Positions 11,004-22,711 of a DNA stretch of 51,686 nucleotides are shown here, in pieces (within the stretch, counting starts at the first letter, position 1; every line of letters begins with the position of its first letter). A model generated the notes under the pieces. It was not told the DNA's origin. It saw only the letters and a list, made by a program, of their open reading frames with translations, and searched no databases. Both the position numbers and the translations under genes were made by a program. The DNA is from Amanita rubescens (lineage: Eukaryota; Basidiomycota; Agaricomycetes; Agaricales; Amanitaceae). The stretch covers positions 1 through 51,686 of the forward strand of contig WION01000375.1 of the NCBI GenBank assembly GCA_015039365.1. The letters run 5' to 3'.

Positions 11004-11261
11004 TTGCTACGAAGAAGGTACCAGTTTCTTTATAGCTTGACTCAATACTATTGATTATTCATCTTTGGCTTAAACATTTTGTGAAGAATAGGCCTATACT
11101 GCCCAACTCTACCGTTTCATACAATCAACTGAAAACATAACAAGAGACCATCATTTGCAGTATGTTATAGGCCTATTCTTCGCAAAATGTTTAAGCCGAA
11201 GATGAATAATCAATAGTATTGAGTCAAGCTATAAAAGAAACTGGTACCTTCTTTGTAGCAA
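11004..11261. repeat. Inverted duplication: 95-bp arms around a 67-bp centre
   Basis: The arm at 11004-11098 (from TTGCTACGAAGAAGGTACC to AATAGGCCTATA) is the reverse complement of 11166-11261, with only a few mismatches. The right arm runs into the Rep coding sequence of the Helitron. The left arm is therefore an inverted copy of Helitron sequence at the point where the element is cut off. Confidence 0.9.
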
Positions 11262-14200
11262 GATTAGCTCTTCACTTACATATGATGATTTGGATCAAAG
11301 GAAACTTGACTCCACAGAAAATGCGTGAACAGATTCTAGATCCTAACTCTGACTTTCAAGAAACAATTATTGCTTGGATTGAAAGTTGCCAAATTGGTGA
11401 ATTTTTGACAGGGACAAAAGATGAAGTTTTACAAAGAATGGAATATATGAGCAAGTCAGAAGAATATAAAGACCCTACTGAAACATTGCCTGATGCCCCT
11501 CCTCCAATGTGCCCAACAGAATGTAATGCCTGTCAGAAATGTGATGATATTGCAGGATGGTGGAAAAATTTTGAACATTGTGAGCAAGTCAAACATTCAT
11601 AACTGTGACAGAGGGTTAAACAAAGATGGATCAATAAATAAAAGACTGACATATGTTGGATGTAGAGATAACAAATATGGCACATGGAAAGCACGATTTC
11701 CAAGGCCTACCTTTGAAGTTACGGAAATTGATCCAGAGACTGGTTCTTTGAACTTGAAAAAAGGTGAACCATGGATGAACTTCATAACAACATATCTGAC
11801 ATACATATTTAGATGCAATACAGATGTCACAAGCATGTGGTCAGGAACTGCATTAAAAGCAGTTATTGTATACATTTCTGACTATATTACTAAAAGCAGC
11901 TTAAAAACACATGTAGTGTTTGAAGCAATAAAAAGCATATTTGATAGAAATCGAGAAATCATAGGTAGTTCTGCATCTGAAAAGGAGAAAGCTCGACAAT
12001 TGCTGACTAAAATGGTAAATTTGTTGTCAACAAAGTCAGAAATGGGAGGACCAATGGTTTGCATGTATCTCCTTGGTAATCCAGATCACTACACTTCACA
12101 TAAATTTATTCCTTTCTACTGGAAACCAATTGTGAATGAGGTGCATAGTGTCTGGGACTCTGAAGTGGCTTCCACTTTAAATAATAAGGTTGCAATTATT
12201 AAAGTCAAAAAGCAAATCATTGGATTTTCACCAGTTTATGACTATATTTACAGACCAAGTGAATTGGAGGACTTATGTTTGTATGACTGGGTTAGAAGAT
12301 GTGAACGAAAGCGTATTACAACAAAAGACCTAAAGACAAAAGAAAGTAAAAGGAATGATACATGTATTGAAGATGATATTGAAGAATGTGATGAATTGGC
12401 ATTTGCTTCAGACAAGAGATGATTGAAGAGGATATCAAAGAGGACAATAATGAATGTGAAAATGATACAAAATCTCACAAACTGCAAAAAAATAGATACT
12501 ATTTCAACAAGTTACATCCACTGTCTGGAACTCATGTAACTCAATTGCGTCCTGAAAAAGAAGATTTTGTGGTTAACTTTATAGGAGGAGCATTACCTAG
12601 ATGTGATCAAGGAAACTGAGAATACTATTACTATTGCATGACAATGCTGACCTTATTCAAACCATGGAGAACAGGTAACTCCTTAAAGAATAGTGAAGTT
12701 TCATGGGATGAAACTTTTATAAAGCATGACTTTACAGGAAGACAGTCTCAATTGATGAAAAACTTTAATATTAAATATGAATGCCTTGATGCTCGAGATG
12801 ACTATCGTGCCCAAATTAAAGCTGGGAAGGGAACACCATTGTTCATGTATGGTGATGAATATGTAGGTAAACCTGAAGAAGAGATGATAAAGGACTGTTA
12901 TGTTGATGAGAATTACTTGAATGTAATTGAGACAAATGCAAGTGTACTGGGAACAAGGGAATTAAAGCTGCAAAGGGATATGACAGAAATTAGGGCAATA
13001 ATGCGACAAACAGGTTGGACAAATGAAATAACATCTCATGTTGATTCCTGTGCAATAAAGCCTATAAATGCTGCTAACTTAGAGGGATCTGAATGGAGAG
13101 CAATTGTACAATTGGAAAAGCAAGAAGTTATTGATGAGAGAAACAAACACCATAAATCTGGCACTGCAGATGAAAATGTGTCCTTTGATATGAATTATGA
13201 AACAAATGTTGTCAAAGTAATTGACAAATCATATCTAGAGAAAAAAATATTACACAACTACTCATGAAGGATCTATCAACTCTTTATGTACTGAGTTCAA
13301 ACTAAATAATGAACAGGAATGTGCATTCAAGATAATTGCCCACCACGTCACTATGGTAAATTCAGGTCAACTGAAGATGTACATTGGTGGAATGGGAGGA
13401 ACAGGAAAATCTCAAGTAATTAAAGCAGTTACAGCTTTCTTCTTTGCACAAAATGAAGCACATCGCTTGATTGCTGTTGCACCAACTGGTTCAGCAGCTG
13501 CACTGTTGTCTGGATCAACTTATCATTCAGTTTTGGGAATACATGACCTGAGTGAAAATGCATCTGAAAAGATGTTATCTCAGGTGCGTACACGGTTACA
13601 AGGTGTTGATTATGTATTTTTGGATGAGGTGTCAATGCTTTCATGCCATGATTTATACAGGATCAGCACACAGCTTGCAAGGGTGAATAACCATTTAGAT
13701 ATGCCTTTTGGAGGTATAAACATAATATTTGCGGGAGATTTTGCGCAACTGCCACCTCCCATAGGTGGTGAAAATGTTTCATTATATAGTCGGTCTATAG
13801 GTCAATTTGGAACATCACTTAGATCACAAGAAGAAGCAATGGGAAGAGCAGTTTGGCACCAGGTAACAACTGTGGTCATTCTGCAGCAGAATATGAGACA
13901 GCAACAAAATTCTGAAGATGATGATAAGTTTCATACAGCATTGGAAAACATGAATGAGACACAAAGATTGCTCACCAGATGATATACAGTTCTTGAGAAC
14001 CAGGATCACTTCTCTTGTCCCTGGTAAACCTTCTATATGTGATCCACAATTTAGAAATATATCAATAATAACTGCAAGGAACATACAAAAAGATGAGATA
14101 AACAGGCTTGGGTGTATAAGGTTTGCACAAGAAACTGGTCAACAACTAACTGAATTCTATTCAGAAGATTCTTTACTTAAGGGTCACAACAGACAAAAAT

Positions 14201-16028
14201 AATGCATGACAAAAAAGAAATACTAAGAAATCATCTGCTATATCTAATGATTTACAACATGTCATATGGAACCTTCCACATTCTTCTGGTGAGAAACAAG
14301 TAGCTGGTAAACTATCACTCTGTTTAGGTCTGCCAGTCATCATTAAGTGCAATGCAGCAACTGAACTATGTATCACAAATGGCCAAGAGGCTATTGTGGT
14401 GGGCTGGCAATCAAGATTAGGAACAAAAGGACAGTTAATGTTGGAGACATTATTTGTAAAGCTATTAAACCCACCAAGAAACATTACTTTAAGTGGATTA
14501 CCACTAAATGTCATCCCCCTTACTCATACTACAAACAATATAACTTGCAAATTACCGGATGATAGCAAAATAAGCTTGTCCAGATCTCAAGTGGAAGTTC
14601 TTCCAAATTTTGCAATGACAGATTTTGCATCACAGGGAAAAACTCGCCCATATAATCCTGTTGATTTGTCTAATTGTCATTCACATCAGGCTTATTATAC
14701 AACACTTTCAAGGAGTGCAACTGCTGAAGGAACAATTATCCTTCAAAGCTTTGATGCAAAAAAGATAACAGGGAGGGCTTCTAGAGCATTAGGACAAGAA
14801 TTCAGAGACCTGGAGTTGCTGGATGAAATAACAAAACTTCAGCATGAGAGCAAGTTGCCAAGTAATGTCAGTGGATATAGAAGGAATACTTTTAATACAT
14901 AGTTACAGAACACATAAAGGATTGTCATATGTGCCATCAACAGTACACCATTCAATTAGATGGAACAAATCTGATCCCATGCTTGATCCGATAGAAGATA
15001 ATGTAGAGTGGAAGATACTGAAGAAAACAAAGAACAGCTCTGCAAAACCTGGTTCTATTGCTACTGGCAGTGGAGATTTCATAAACACTTTTATTCCAGC
15101 CAAAGGAAGTCTTCCCTTGCAATCAAAAAAAAGAAAAGAAGATGACTGTAATAATAACTCAGAAAAAAAAGATAACAAGAAAACAAAGACTCTAATACCA
15201 AACAAAGGGACTACTAAAGTAATGTCTGTGTCATCACTAACACCATGTGGATTTTTATGGACAGAAAACAGCTGTGCATATGATTCTGTTCTGAGTGTAT
15301 TACATGCCATTTGGAACAATGATAGTATGAAATGGGATGATACATTCAGAAACTTGAATAACATAATGGGACTTTTGTTAAACAACTTTAGAGCATCAAA
15401 TATTGGATTGATTTCTTTGAATTCAAGCAGAGATAACTTGCGGTTCAGATTACAAGAGTTATCTCCAGAAAATTTTGCATGGGGACAATACACTAGTGTC
15501 ACTAAACTTTTAGACTACCTGCTTGAAACTCCTAGTAAAGATGCTCTCGAAAGAACCATACACTGCTACAATGAACATGTAGAAGATAATGTTATGTGTA
15601 CAAATAAAAGTTGTTTAATAGCTGCTGGTGCAGAGAGACAACTATCTGTACAATCTTGGATGACAAATTTAAGGGAAGACATAGTACGAAAATGCAATGT
15701 ATGTGAAAGCAACCTATATAGAAACTTTAGATTAGTATATGCACTTCCAATTGTTGCTTTGGATATATCACAACATCAAATTGAGATCAATAGGAATTTC
15801 ACAGTGAAAATAAATGAAGAAGATCATACTTATATACTTAGAGGCATAATTTATTTTTCACACTACCATTTCACTTCTTGAATCATATATGAAAATGGAA
15901 TGACCTGGTTTCATGATGGTATTGTGACAGGTGATAAACTAATATATGACGGTATGCTAGAAACAATATCAAACATTTATCATTGTAGAGGAAAGCCTGG
16001 ATCCATTGCAATCTATACAAAAACTTAA
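11240..16028 (+). pseudogene. Helitron Rep-helicase gene, 5'-truncated and frame-broken
   Basis: The first recognisable part (11255-11600) is the Rep HUH region (LALHLHMMIW) without its N-terminal half. The next frame (from 11610) holds DNKYGTWKARFPRP and the catalytic tyrosine pair Y-I-S-D-Y (codons at 11871 and 11883). A Pif1-type helicase follows: Walker A GGMGGTGKSQ (about 13389), FLDEVSML (13617), IIFAGDFAQLPPP (about 13724), QNMRQ (about 13887), and the C-terminal block TDFASQGKTRPYNP (about 14610). From 14900 a Lys-rich linker leads to a separate C-terminal domain. Frames change near 11580, 12420, 13270, 13980 and 14210-14390. TGA at about 12617 (within GN-stop-EYY) and at about 15880 (HFTS-stop-IIYENG) interrupt otherwise continuous protein. 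This copy cannot transpose. I could not define either element end. Confidence 0.85.
15238..16028 (+). other. C-terminal cysteine-protease-like (USP/C19-type) domain of the Helitron protein
   Basis: The tail reads CGFLWTENSCAYDSVLSVL near 15245. This resembles the cysteine box of ubiquitin-specific proteases: small residues, Asn, Cys, aromatic, Asn/Asp, Ser. Two Cys pairs follow (CTNKSC about 15598 and CNVC about 15694), as in a USP zinc-binding finger. The end reads HYHFTS, a stop, IIYENGMTWFHDG, which resembles the histidine box of the same fold (HFT...W..FDD). Fusion of cysteine proteases to Helitron helicases is known in several lineages. The C19 assignment is mine, from motif order. Confidence 0.5.
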
Positions 16029-16209
16029 TAATACATATCATTTAAACCATAAATACATATATTTTATAACATACAATTAAATGATGCTTCACTCAAAATT
16101 TAAACTGGCCTCGGATCTGCCGTGCACTGCAGCGGCCCACTTACCCAAGTACATATATGATAATGTAAAATAAAAATAGAAAATGCTCTGCCAATTGCAG
16201 TGTCATTAT

Positions 16210-16977
16210 TAGTGTTTTAAAGTCCGGTTCAGTCCAGTCTTTTGAATTTTGAGATTTGGAAAGACCGGACCGAAACCGGAAAAAACCGGTCTTGTGGTCT
16301 TGCAAGTGAGTTGGGAACCAGTTGCAACCGGTCGCAACCGGTTTTCACCCTTGACACTTATGTAATAGTGAAAAAATTGAACTTTGTTAAAAATATAAGT
16401 ACATAACATTCTAAAGTGAGAAAAAGTGATGTTGTGGGCATTAGATACTATGTTATTCTTCAAGATCTGACTATTGCTACACTAATGCAAGGTGTTGAAT
16501 GGGTGGATGCGTAAATGGGTGCTTGGATGACGTTACTAAAATTAGAATTGTTTCTAATTTTAGCAATGTCATCCAAGGTGATACTCGCCAATCCACCCCT
16601 TGTTGCTAAAGTTCAAGAACAAAAATGTCATTAATATATTATAATAATCATTGTAAAGGGTCTGAGCTATGTTGTAGGGATGATATGTTACTTTTCAACA
16701 ATGACATTGGAAATTGTTTCCAAAATTAGCAATGTCATCCGAGTTGCCACTGGCCAATCCACCCCTCCACCCCTCTCAACGGTCACCATCAAAGACCAGT
16801 TGTGACCGGTTGTGACCGGTTTTCAACTGGTCTTTGATTCTAGCCCAAAGGCCCAGACCACAACTGGGCAGAAGTCAAATCTACCAAAACTGGCAACCGC
16901 GGTTTGGTTGCAACCGGTAACGGTCCAGTCCAGTTGCCGGTTTTTTACCGGTTGCACAACCGGACTTTAAAACACTA
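16210..16977. mobile_element. Element B, 768-bp hAT-type MITE with 8-bp TSD
   Basis: The ends are perfect inverted repeats of 20 bp, TAGTGTTTTAAAGTCCGGTT on the left and its complement ending at 16977. The 8-bp target duplication GTCATTAT is exact at 16202-16209 and 16978-16985. The uninterrupted site exists in the related copy near 49520. Both subterminal parts are packed with ACCGGT, CCGGTC and GACCGG words. An 8-bp TSD and short terminal inverted repeats are the signature of the hAT superfamily. No protein is encoded, so movement needed a transposase from elsewhere. Confidence 0.92.
16523..16576. repeat. Hairpin in the centre of element B
   Basis: The arms 16523-16547 and 16552-16576 are 25 nt long with two mismatches and a 4-nt loop TTGT. 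A part of the right arm (TTAGCAATGTCATCC) recurs near 16726. Confidence 0.9.
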
Positions 16978-17051
16978 GTCATTATTGGCAGAGTATTTTG
17001 CTATTTCTCTGAAGGTGAGGTAGAGAATTGGGAGGTATAGTGGTCATGTAG

Positions 17052-19398
17052 CAGTACTTTACCCTCCCCCACGCTTCCTGGCAGGATCCTGGCTGACTCC
17101 ATGGAATCCACACGGAATCCACATGGATTCCACATGGATTCCTTGCAAAAAGGAAATTTCTGTGGAAATTCTACCAGGATTCCATGGAGTCCATGTGGAT
17201 TCCATGCTCAGTCCAGGCACATTCCTGGCAACAGGCAAAACCTGATTTACACCTGAATTCCTGGTAGGCTGTCTGGAATCCATGTGGACTCTGTGGATTC
17301 CATGTAGCAATATATGCATTAAAAAATATGGAAAAAATTCCAAAAAATATAGAAAATTCATAAGATCAAACCTATATAAAATTTATTATCTTAGGACATG
17401 CATAGAGTCCAAATACCAAGATAGTCCTTGGATCAGTATCAGCTAACCATACAAAAGCCACAGACTATTGCTATATGACATTTTGTCATCTATGACTAGC
17501 AGTTGGAGTGTGGCAGTGGTTGCTGATGACCTGACATAACATTGCAGAGCCTCAGAGGTCATGAATAGATGTGAGAAGGTTGTCATGAGGGTTCTGTAAT
17601 CATGTGGGGGGCTTTGAAATTTGGAGATGACTATCTGGAGATACATTGCTGAGCAGTTGTTAGCAGAATATTGACAGCTAGTGATCAATGGTGGCTGACA
17701 TGCCAGCAATTCAAGTTATCAATATGGTCTACCTCATTACCATCACAAGGAACCACTTGCAATCACCTGCCACCTCCCTCTCAAACCTACCAGCTTATGC
17801 ATACCTCCAGCAACCACATCTGTTAGCTGAAAAGGCTGGGCATCTAAGCAGACTTTAAGGATCTCAGTTATCAGTAGTACAGAAGTGACCTACTGGATGA
17901 CCATCAGCTAACACAGCAAAAGTCTGATTGCATCTGATTCTGTCTGACACACTGATTGTCTGACTGTGTCTGACTGCCTGACCATCTAAGAGACACTGAT
18001 GGATGCTGATACACTAATTGTCTGACTATCTGACTATCTGAGAGACACTGTTGCATAAGTTGTCTGATTGTCTGACTATCTAAGAGGCACTGTCAGCTGC
18101 TGATACACTTATTGTCTGACTGTCTGACTGTCTAAGGGGCACTATTGCAAACTTGAGGTGTTCTTTCAATATATGTATCCATACTAGTTTTACATAGCCT
18201 AGTCTGTCTCATTGTATCACTTGTTGACTAAACCATTGATTTGCCAGATGGTTCTAGTGTGGAAGCTTAGTAGGTACAGCATTTTGCAAACACACCTGTC
18301 AAATGAGGGAAACAACTATGGAGTACTAAGGCTAGGTCCTGATTGTGTTGCAGAAATAAATACAGTAAAGTTGTGTACACCCCACTACATTATACATATC
18401 AGATTGCTGACCACAGGTACATATGTAACAATGCATGTGTCAGCAAAGTAATCAAGGTAGAGTAAGCAAGGATTGAGGCATGATGAATGAGGAGGCTTGT
18501 CTGCTAAGCATGATTGTGTAATGTGGGAGTCCATTACTATAACAGCCACCATTCCCACCAAAACAGTAGTTTGAAAATATCTTGTGTTTGGTTGTGTTTT
18601 GCACTGCAATTCTTGAAGAGATGTGATCACATAATTTTTGACAATTTTTTGGATTTTTTCAATTTTCTGTCACATCTGAAAAAGTGTTTTGCAAATATCT
18701 CATGTTTGACTTTGTTTGGCACTGTCATTCTTGTATATTCTGAATCACACAATCTAGGTGCATCTTTTTTGTCACAGTCACATGTCACACACCTCATGTT
18801 GTCACAAATTCTATAAAAGGAAATCATATTATCTTATCTGTGATCTTATCTTATCTACATCATCATACACTATTTAAGCTTACCTAAGCTTACCTATGAG
18901 ATCATACATATATCTAATCACTATCTATCTATCCAATCTTATCACTCCCCTCTCCCCCTGTCCTTGAGGAAGGGGGGGGAAGCTGGGGGATATGTGGTAC
19001 ATGCCCTCTCCTTATATACCTGTGGGCTGGCGCACAGACCAAGTGGCCTGTCACATGACCATGGGAATCAGGAGTCCATGTGGACTCCTGAGGACTCCTT
19101 GTGCTGAAAGTCCTTGTATGTCAGCATTATGCAAACCAGGCAGAAATGTACCTGGAATCCACAGAGTCCATGGAGTCCATGTGGATTCCTTGTCACTCCT
19201 GTTCCAGGCAAATTCCTGAGATTCCGTGGAATATGCATGGATTCCACATGGATTCCACACGGATTCCATGCACTTTTTTTAGTGTGTTCTGGGCCATTTG
19301 GACCATCTTGAAATTCAAGGAATCCACGTGGATTCCATGGAACTTCCGCATGGAATGCAAGGAATCCATAAGGAATGAGTGGGGGAGGGTAAAGACCT
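17052..19398. mobile_element. Element G, hAT-like non-autonomous element with GGAATCC/GGATTCC arrays
   Basis: The left end CAGTACTTTACCCTCCCCC (17052) and right end GGGGGAGGGTAAAGACCT (to 19398) are inverted repeats. Each end carries about eight GGAATCC or GGATTCC words, often as GGAATCCACATGGATTCC (left 17085-17310, right 19150-19370). A TATA box (TATATAAGG on the minus strand, about 19010-19020) sits beside the right array, followed inward by GATAAGAT-like sequence, as in H. The interior has a TCTGACTGTCTGA minisatellite (about 17886-18150) and a part shared with C (TACCTCCAGCAACCACATCTGTT). The flanks do not form a TSD: the left flank is the element-I fragment, the right flank is copia. 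The two ends probably come from different insertions. Confidence 0.75.
17886..18150 (+). repeat. Minisatellite of TCTGACTG / TCTGATTG words
   Basis: Imperfect reiteration of TGTCTGAC and ACTATCTGAGAGACACTG units. A related stretch occurs in element H at about 3536-3672. Confidence 0.75.
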
Positions 19399-21656
19399 CC
19401 TTTTAGACAACCTTCACAATGTAATTTTCCTTCTGGAAGTGTAACTTCTTTCCATCCATTGACATTTAACGGTATCTTCGAAAAGACTTTGTTAGATGGA
19501 TGACCAAAACGTTTATGCCAGGTCTTGTAGTCCAATAGTTTTTCTATAGACTCTGCATTTGGTTTCTTTGTCAGTCTTTCAAGAATTAATTTAGAATTCC
19601 TGTTGGCTAGGCCAGGACCGGAAACCAGTGTAGGATTCATTATAATGATCCTACCTCGAGCGTAAACTAATGTATCATCGGGCATAAGATAATGTCCTTC
19701 AATACATGTTCTACCCGAGTCTGTAAAGGAAAAGACTACCATCTTTTCATCTTGTTTACAAGTTAATCCTTGTCGGATCAATCTGCCATTTGAAATCAAG
19801 CGTGCAGTTGCCCGTGGCATATAAAGTACAGGAAAGAGCTTTACGAGTGTTGTATCATCTGTGGATAACTTGTGTTCAAGAATAACTGTGCCTAGACCCT
19901 CAAGACGGTCTAGACCATTAGCAGTTTTAACACTGTGGTTTTCATTTGCAGGAAATTCTCTGTATTCAGAGAAGTCTTTCCTACTAAAGGTAAAGTGATC
20001 AGATGCACCAGAGTCACACATCCATAGTGTATCTCCAGTATGCTTCTCAACACATTCTGGACAGGGACATGTTGGATGTACTTTATCTTTAAACTTTCTT
20101 TTATTGACTGCTAAACATGTAAAAGGTTTCTTAAACATGTTACCAATATTATATGATTGTTCAATCATATTGGCATTATAAATGGCTGTGTCACACGACT
20201 TATCTCTTACGAGGCAGTTTTTGTCTAAATTTTCTTTATAATTTATACTATCATATAGTACAGATTGTTCAAAGAAGGAATTTATAATACGACGATGGTG
20301 TCCCAGTTTAGGGAACACCATTTTCATTGCTGCCTCTATAAAGAGAAAGTTAGCCATTTCCAGCTTCTTAATGGTTTCATACCATTGTTCGCCATTGTCT
20401 TCATAGTAATAATTGTCATAGTATAGCTCAGCTTCCTGATCTATATCCATGTTTTTATAATCGATATCGTCTGACGATATCCCCATTCCTCGGTTCAATT
20501 TATAGGACTCAAAGTCCTGTTCGTCCTTTGCTTTGCCTTTACTAGAGCCCTGGATGAATGTGGGCTCAGTAATGCTATAAGGCCCAATACGGGTGACGGT
20601 ATGTGCAGAACCCATAGTATGTTCTGTGGCTTTGGCAGCCTTCTTCTCGGCTGCATCTGCCTTTCGGTGCTCTCAGTTCCTCTCCCAATTAGGACCTCTC
20701 TTTTGGCCCTCAACTTTACCCGGCCAATTTTGATTTGCCGGAGGAGCAGTAGGAGCTGTTGTTTCAGTGCCTTGTGGAGGCCTAGAATAAGGCCTCCCCC
20801 CACGTCCACGACCTGATCCGCGTCCACGTCCATGTCCTCGACCATGTACTTGTTGCCATGGTTGCTGCTGTTGTTGCGACGTATTAGCCATCGCTGCAGA
20901 TTCAGGGTGCCTTCGGTGCCACTCATTCTGAATTAAGGGAAGTATCCCTTGGATCGTGAGATCCGATGGTTCTGTTGTGGCAAGAACCACAGCGGCAAAA
21001 TTGTCCCAATGACGAGGGACAGCTGAAAGTACAATCATTGCCTGAACATTTGCAGGCAATGTAATTCCGCTTGATGCTAAGCGGTTTATTATAGCGAGGA
21101 GGTCGTTTAAGGATTGTGTGGGATCCTTTTTATCTTGGAATTTCCAATTGATGGCTAATTGGAAATCATTATAAATACCGGCAGATGTTGTCACACCGTA
21201 TTGTTCAGCTAAATTCTGCCATAAGATATGGGCAGAAACAACATGTTCATTGATCTGCTGTATGGTAGCAGAACATTTCATGTTTATGGATCCAAGGATG
21301 CGATCATCCTCGACGACCCAATCATCAAAGGCCTTTTTGATAGCCGTTGCATCATCAATCATTTGTTGAGTGATGGCAGGTTGTGCCAGTTGTGCCGGCA
21401 TTGCGGGTATTGCATCTTAAGTTTCCGTTTCCGGAACTGCTGCTGTTGCTGGAACAGCTGGAATAAAGGCTTGAACACCTGTATCCAGATAAAATTGTTC
21501 CAACGGGGTTACCCATCTGGGACGAACATAATCAGATTTAAGGTACTGATATAGACCTTTTGTTTGTAATAGGAAACGCATCATGCATTCCCATTCTTTA
21601 TAGTTAGTTCCATTCAAGATGAGAATGGAACTGGGAATCATCAAGTTGTTAGACAT
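19399..21656 (-). pseudogene. Ty1/copia copy 1: gag, protease and start of integrase, truncated by element G
   Basis: The gag ATG is at 21656 (MSNNLMIPSS, then NGTNYKEWE), the start of a UBN2-type copia Gag. A TGA near 21419 and one near 20676 break the frame. Gag ends in an Arg-Gly-rich stretch (HGRGHGRGRGSGRGRGG, about 20860-20808) where most copia Gags have a CCHC zinc knuckle; I find no CX2CX4HX4C here. The protease motif WMCDSGASDHF is intact (about 20028). The GAG-pre-integrase zinc region follows (WHKRFGHPSNKVF, then LHCEGCLKG), and there the sequence stops at element G. Copy 2 shows what should follow. Compared with copy 2 the reading is otherwise nearly collinear, so the two copies are recent relatives. 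Confidence 0.9.
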
Positions 21657-21657
21657 A

Positions 21658-22206
21658 TTAGACGAGGAAGGCAGAGGTGATGATTATGATATAGGCGGTT
21701 AAAAGATGCCAAAAGAAACGGAAGTTTCTTTGATTTTTGAGGTTTTCGACCTCTTGGTTATCTCTTTCGAGATTATGGTGTGTACGCCTATTTGCTATGT
21801 GTTGGGCTACTGTAGTGCCCCTGGGTGGAATCCAAAGATCTAAGGTGGGTGTAACACCTTCGATAGCGGCTTGTCAATGACGATGTATTATTTCATCTTG
21901 CAAGGTGTGACCGTTTCTAAGTCGCGTGGCTAGGAAGTGATCTCGTCAATCGTGAACTGTGACAGGTCCACATCTCGTGACACCAAATCTGGTATCAGGG
22001 TTGATAACACGAACAATCGTCCTTGTATAAGACGATTCTGGAATTGGTGCCGGTGTATCAATAAAAGTCCGGTCCCCTAGGATTAAGGGAAACGGTGGGA
22101 TTGGTGCATCATATGAAGGAGGTAATCTCCGGGCAGGGGGAAATGATTCTCCTTTGGCTTCGTAAACTGGTAATGGAGTACTAGTTTTGGAATCCAGTTT
22201 TCTTTC
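21658..22206 (-). pseudogene. Pre-gag ORF of copia copy 1 (182 codons, C-terminal membrane segment)
   Basis: Read from 22206 the frame gives a Pro-rich N-terminal half (ERKLDSKTSTPLPVY, RRLPPSYDAPIPPFPLI), a central part (VINPDTRFGVT), a charged stretch (NLERDNQEVENLKNQR) and a hydrophobic C-terminus (FWHLLTAYIIIITSAFLV). It ends with TAA one base before the gag ATG (TAATATG). Two TGAs interrupt it. At the first, copy 2 has CGA. CTCTTTTAG just upstream is a good splice acceptor, so the first exon probably lies further upstream. Length and frame are identical to copy 2 (549 bp). I know no such ORF as a standard part of copia elements. A membrane-anchored accessory protein is the inference. Confidence 0.6.
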
Positions 22207-22711
22207 CTAAAAGAGAATTGATGAGCTTAAAGCTTAATTAAAGCTAAAAGTCTAATTCATCTTTATTAAGTTACCAGGGTGCCTTAGACTAGAGTGTCAG
22301 ACTATAGAGTTCCTCGGTAATGAGTACAGTCTATATTTGGTTAAACCAACTGACCCTGAGTAACTTAGTTACAAGCCAAGCTTAGATAAAGCTCAGGTCC
22401 ACAGGTCCACTCAGTCTTGAAAGCTTGAATAATCCCTGAATGCTGTAAATGACATGCATATGGTTGAATTGCAGACTCAAGCTCTCTTGGGCGAGTCACG
22501 GCGAACTGTTGCAATCAAATAAGAATAATGTCTGGTCCATAAACCCCCCAGACCATTATGTAAGCACGACTGGTAATCAATATGAAACTTCTAAATGGGA
22601 TTATGGGATCACCATAGAGCCCAAACTTAGAATGATCCTATCGATCATTCTGACTAAAGGAGTTCCTAAGGGCGCATCCTTAATAGACTGCGGGTACCAC
22701 CCACAATGAGG
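22207..22711 (-). other. Copia leader between LTR and pre-gag ORF, copy 1
   Basis: It is conserved with the leader of copy 2 (33911-34419). A short ORF of copy 2 (34248-34048) has a degraded, frame-shifted counterpart here at about 22540-22330 (shared words HLQHSG, then FKTEWTCGPELYLSLACN). It contains the candidate intron that ends at CTCTTTTAG (22213-22207). Confidence 0.5.

Larger units (their letters stand above)
16150..17051 (-). mobile_element. Fragment of an element-I relative, split by element B
   Basis: The sequence at 16150-16209 joined to 16986-17051 is the reverse complement of the tandem-repeat part of element I (about 49450-49580): the words CTCTGCCAATTGCAGTGTCATTAT and the flank ending GGGAGGTATAGTGGTCATGTAG match. 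Element B sits between the halves. The fragment stops exactly where element G begins at 17052. Confidence 0.8.

Noticed and set aside
16100..16145. Possible Helitron 3' end (GCCG...CGGC hairpin)
   Set aside because: The stem is only 4 bp and no CTRR end at the right distance is evident, so the 3' end of the Helitron stays undefined.
19068..19398. Continuation of the copia frame into element G sequence
   Set aside because: The residues after LHCEGCLKG come from the GGAATCC array and are not copia; the open frame across the border is chance.
21990..22001. TGGTATCAGGGT as a copia primer binding site
   Set aside because: It lies on the plus strand while copia runs on the minus strand, and it falls within the pre-gag ORF.
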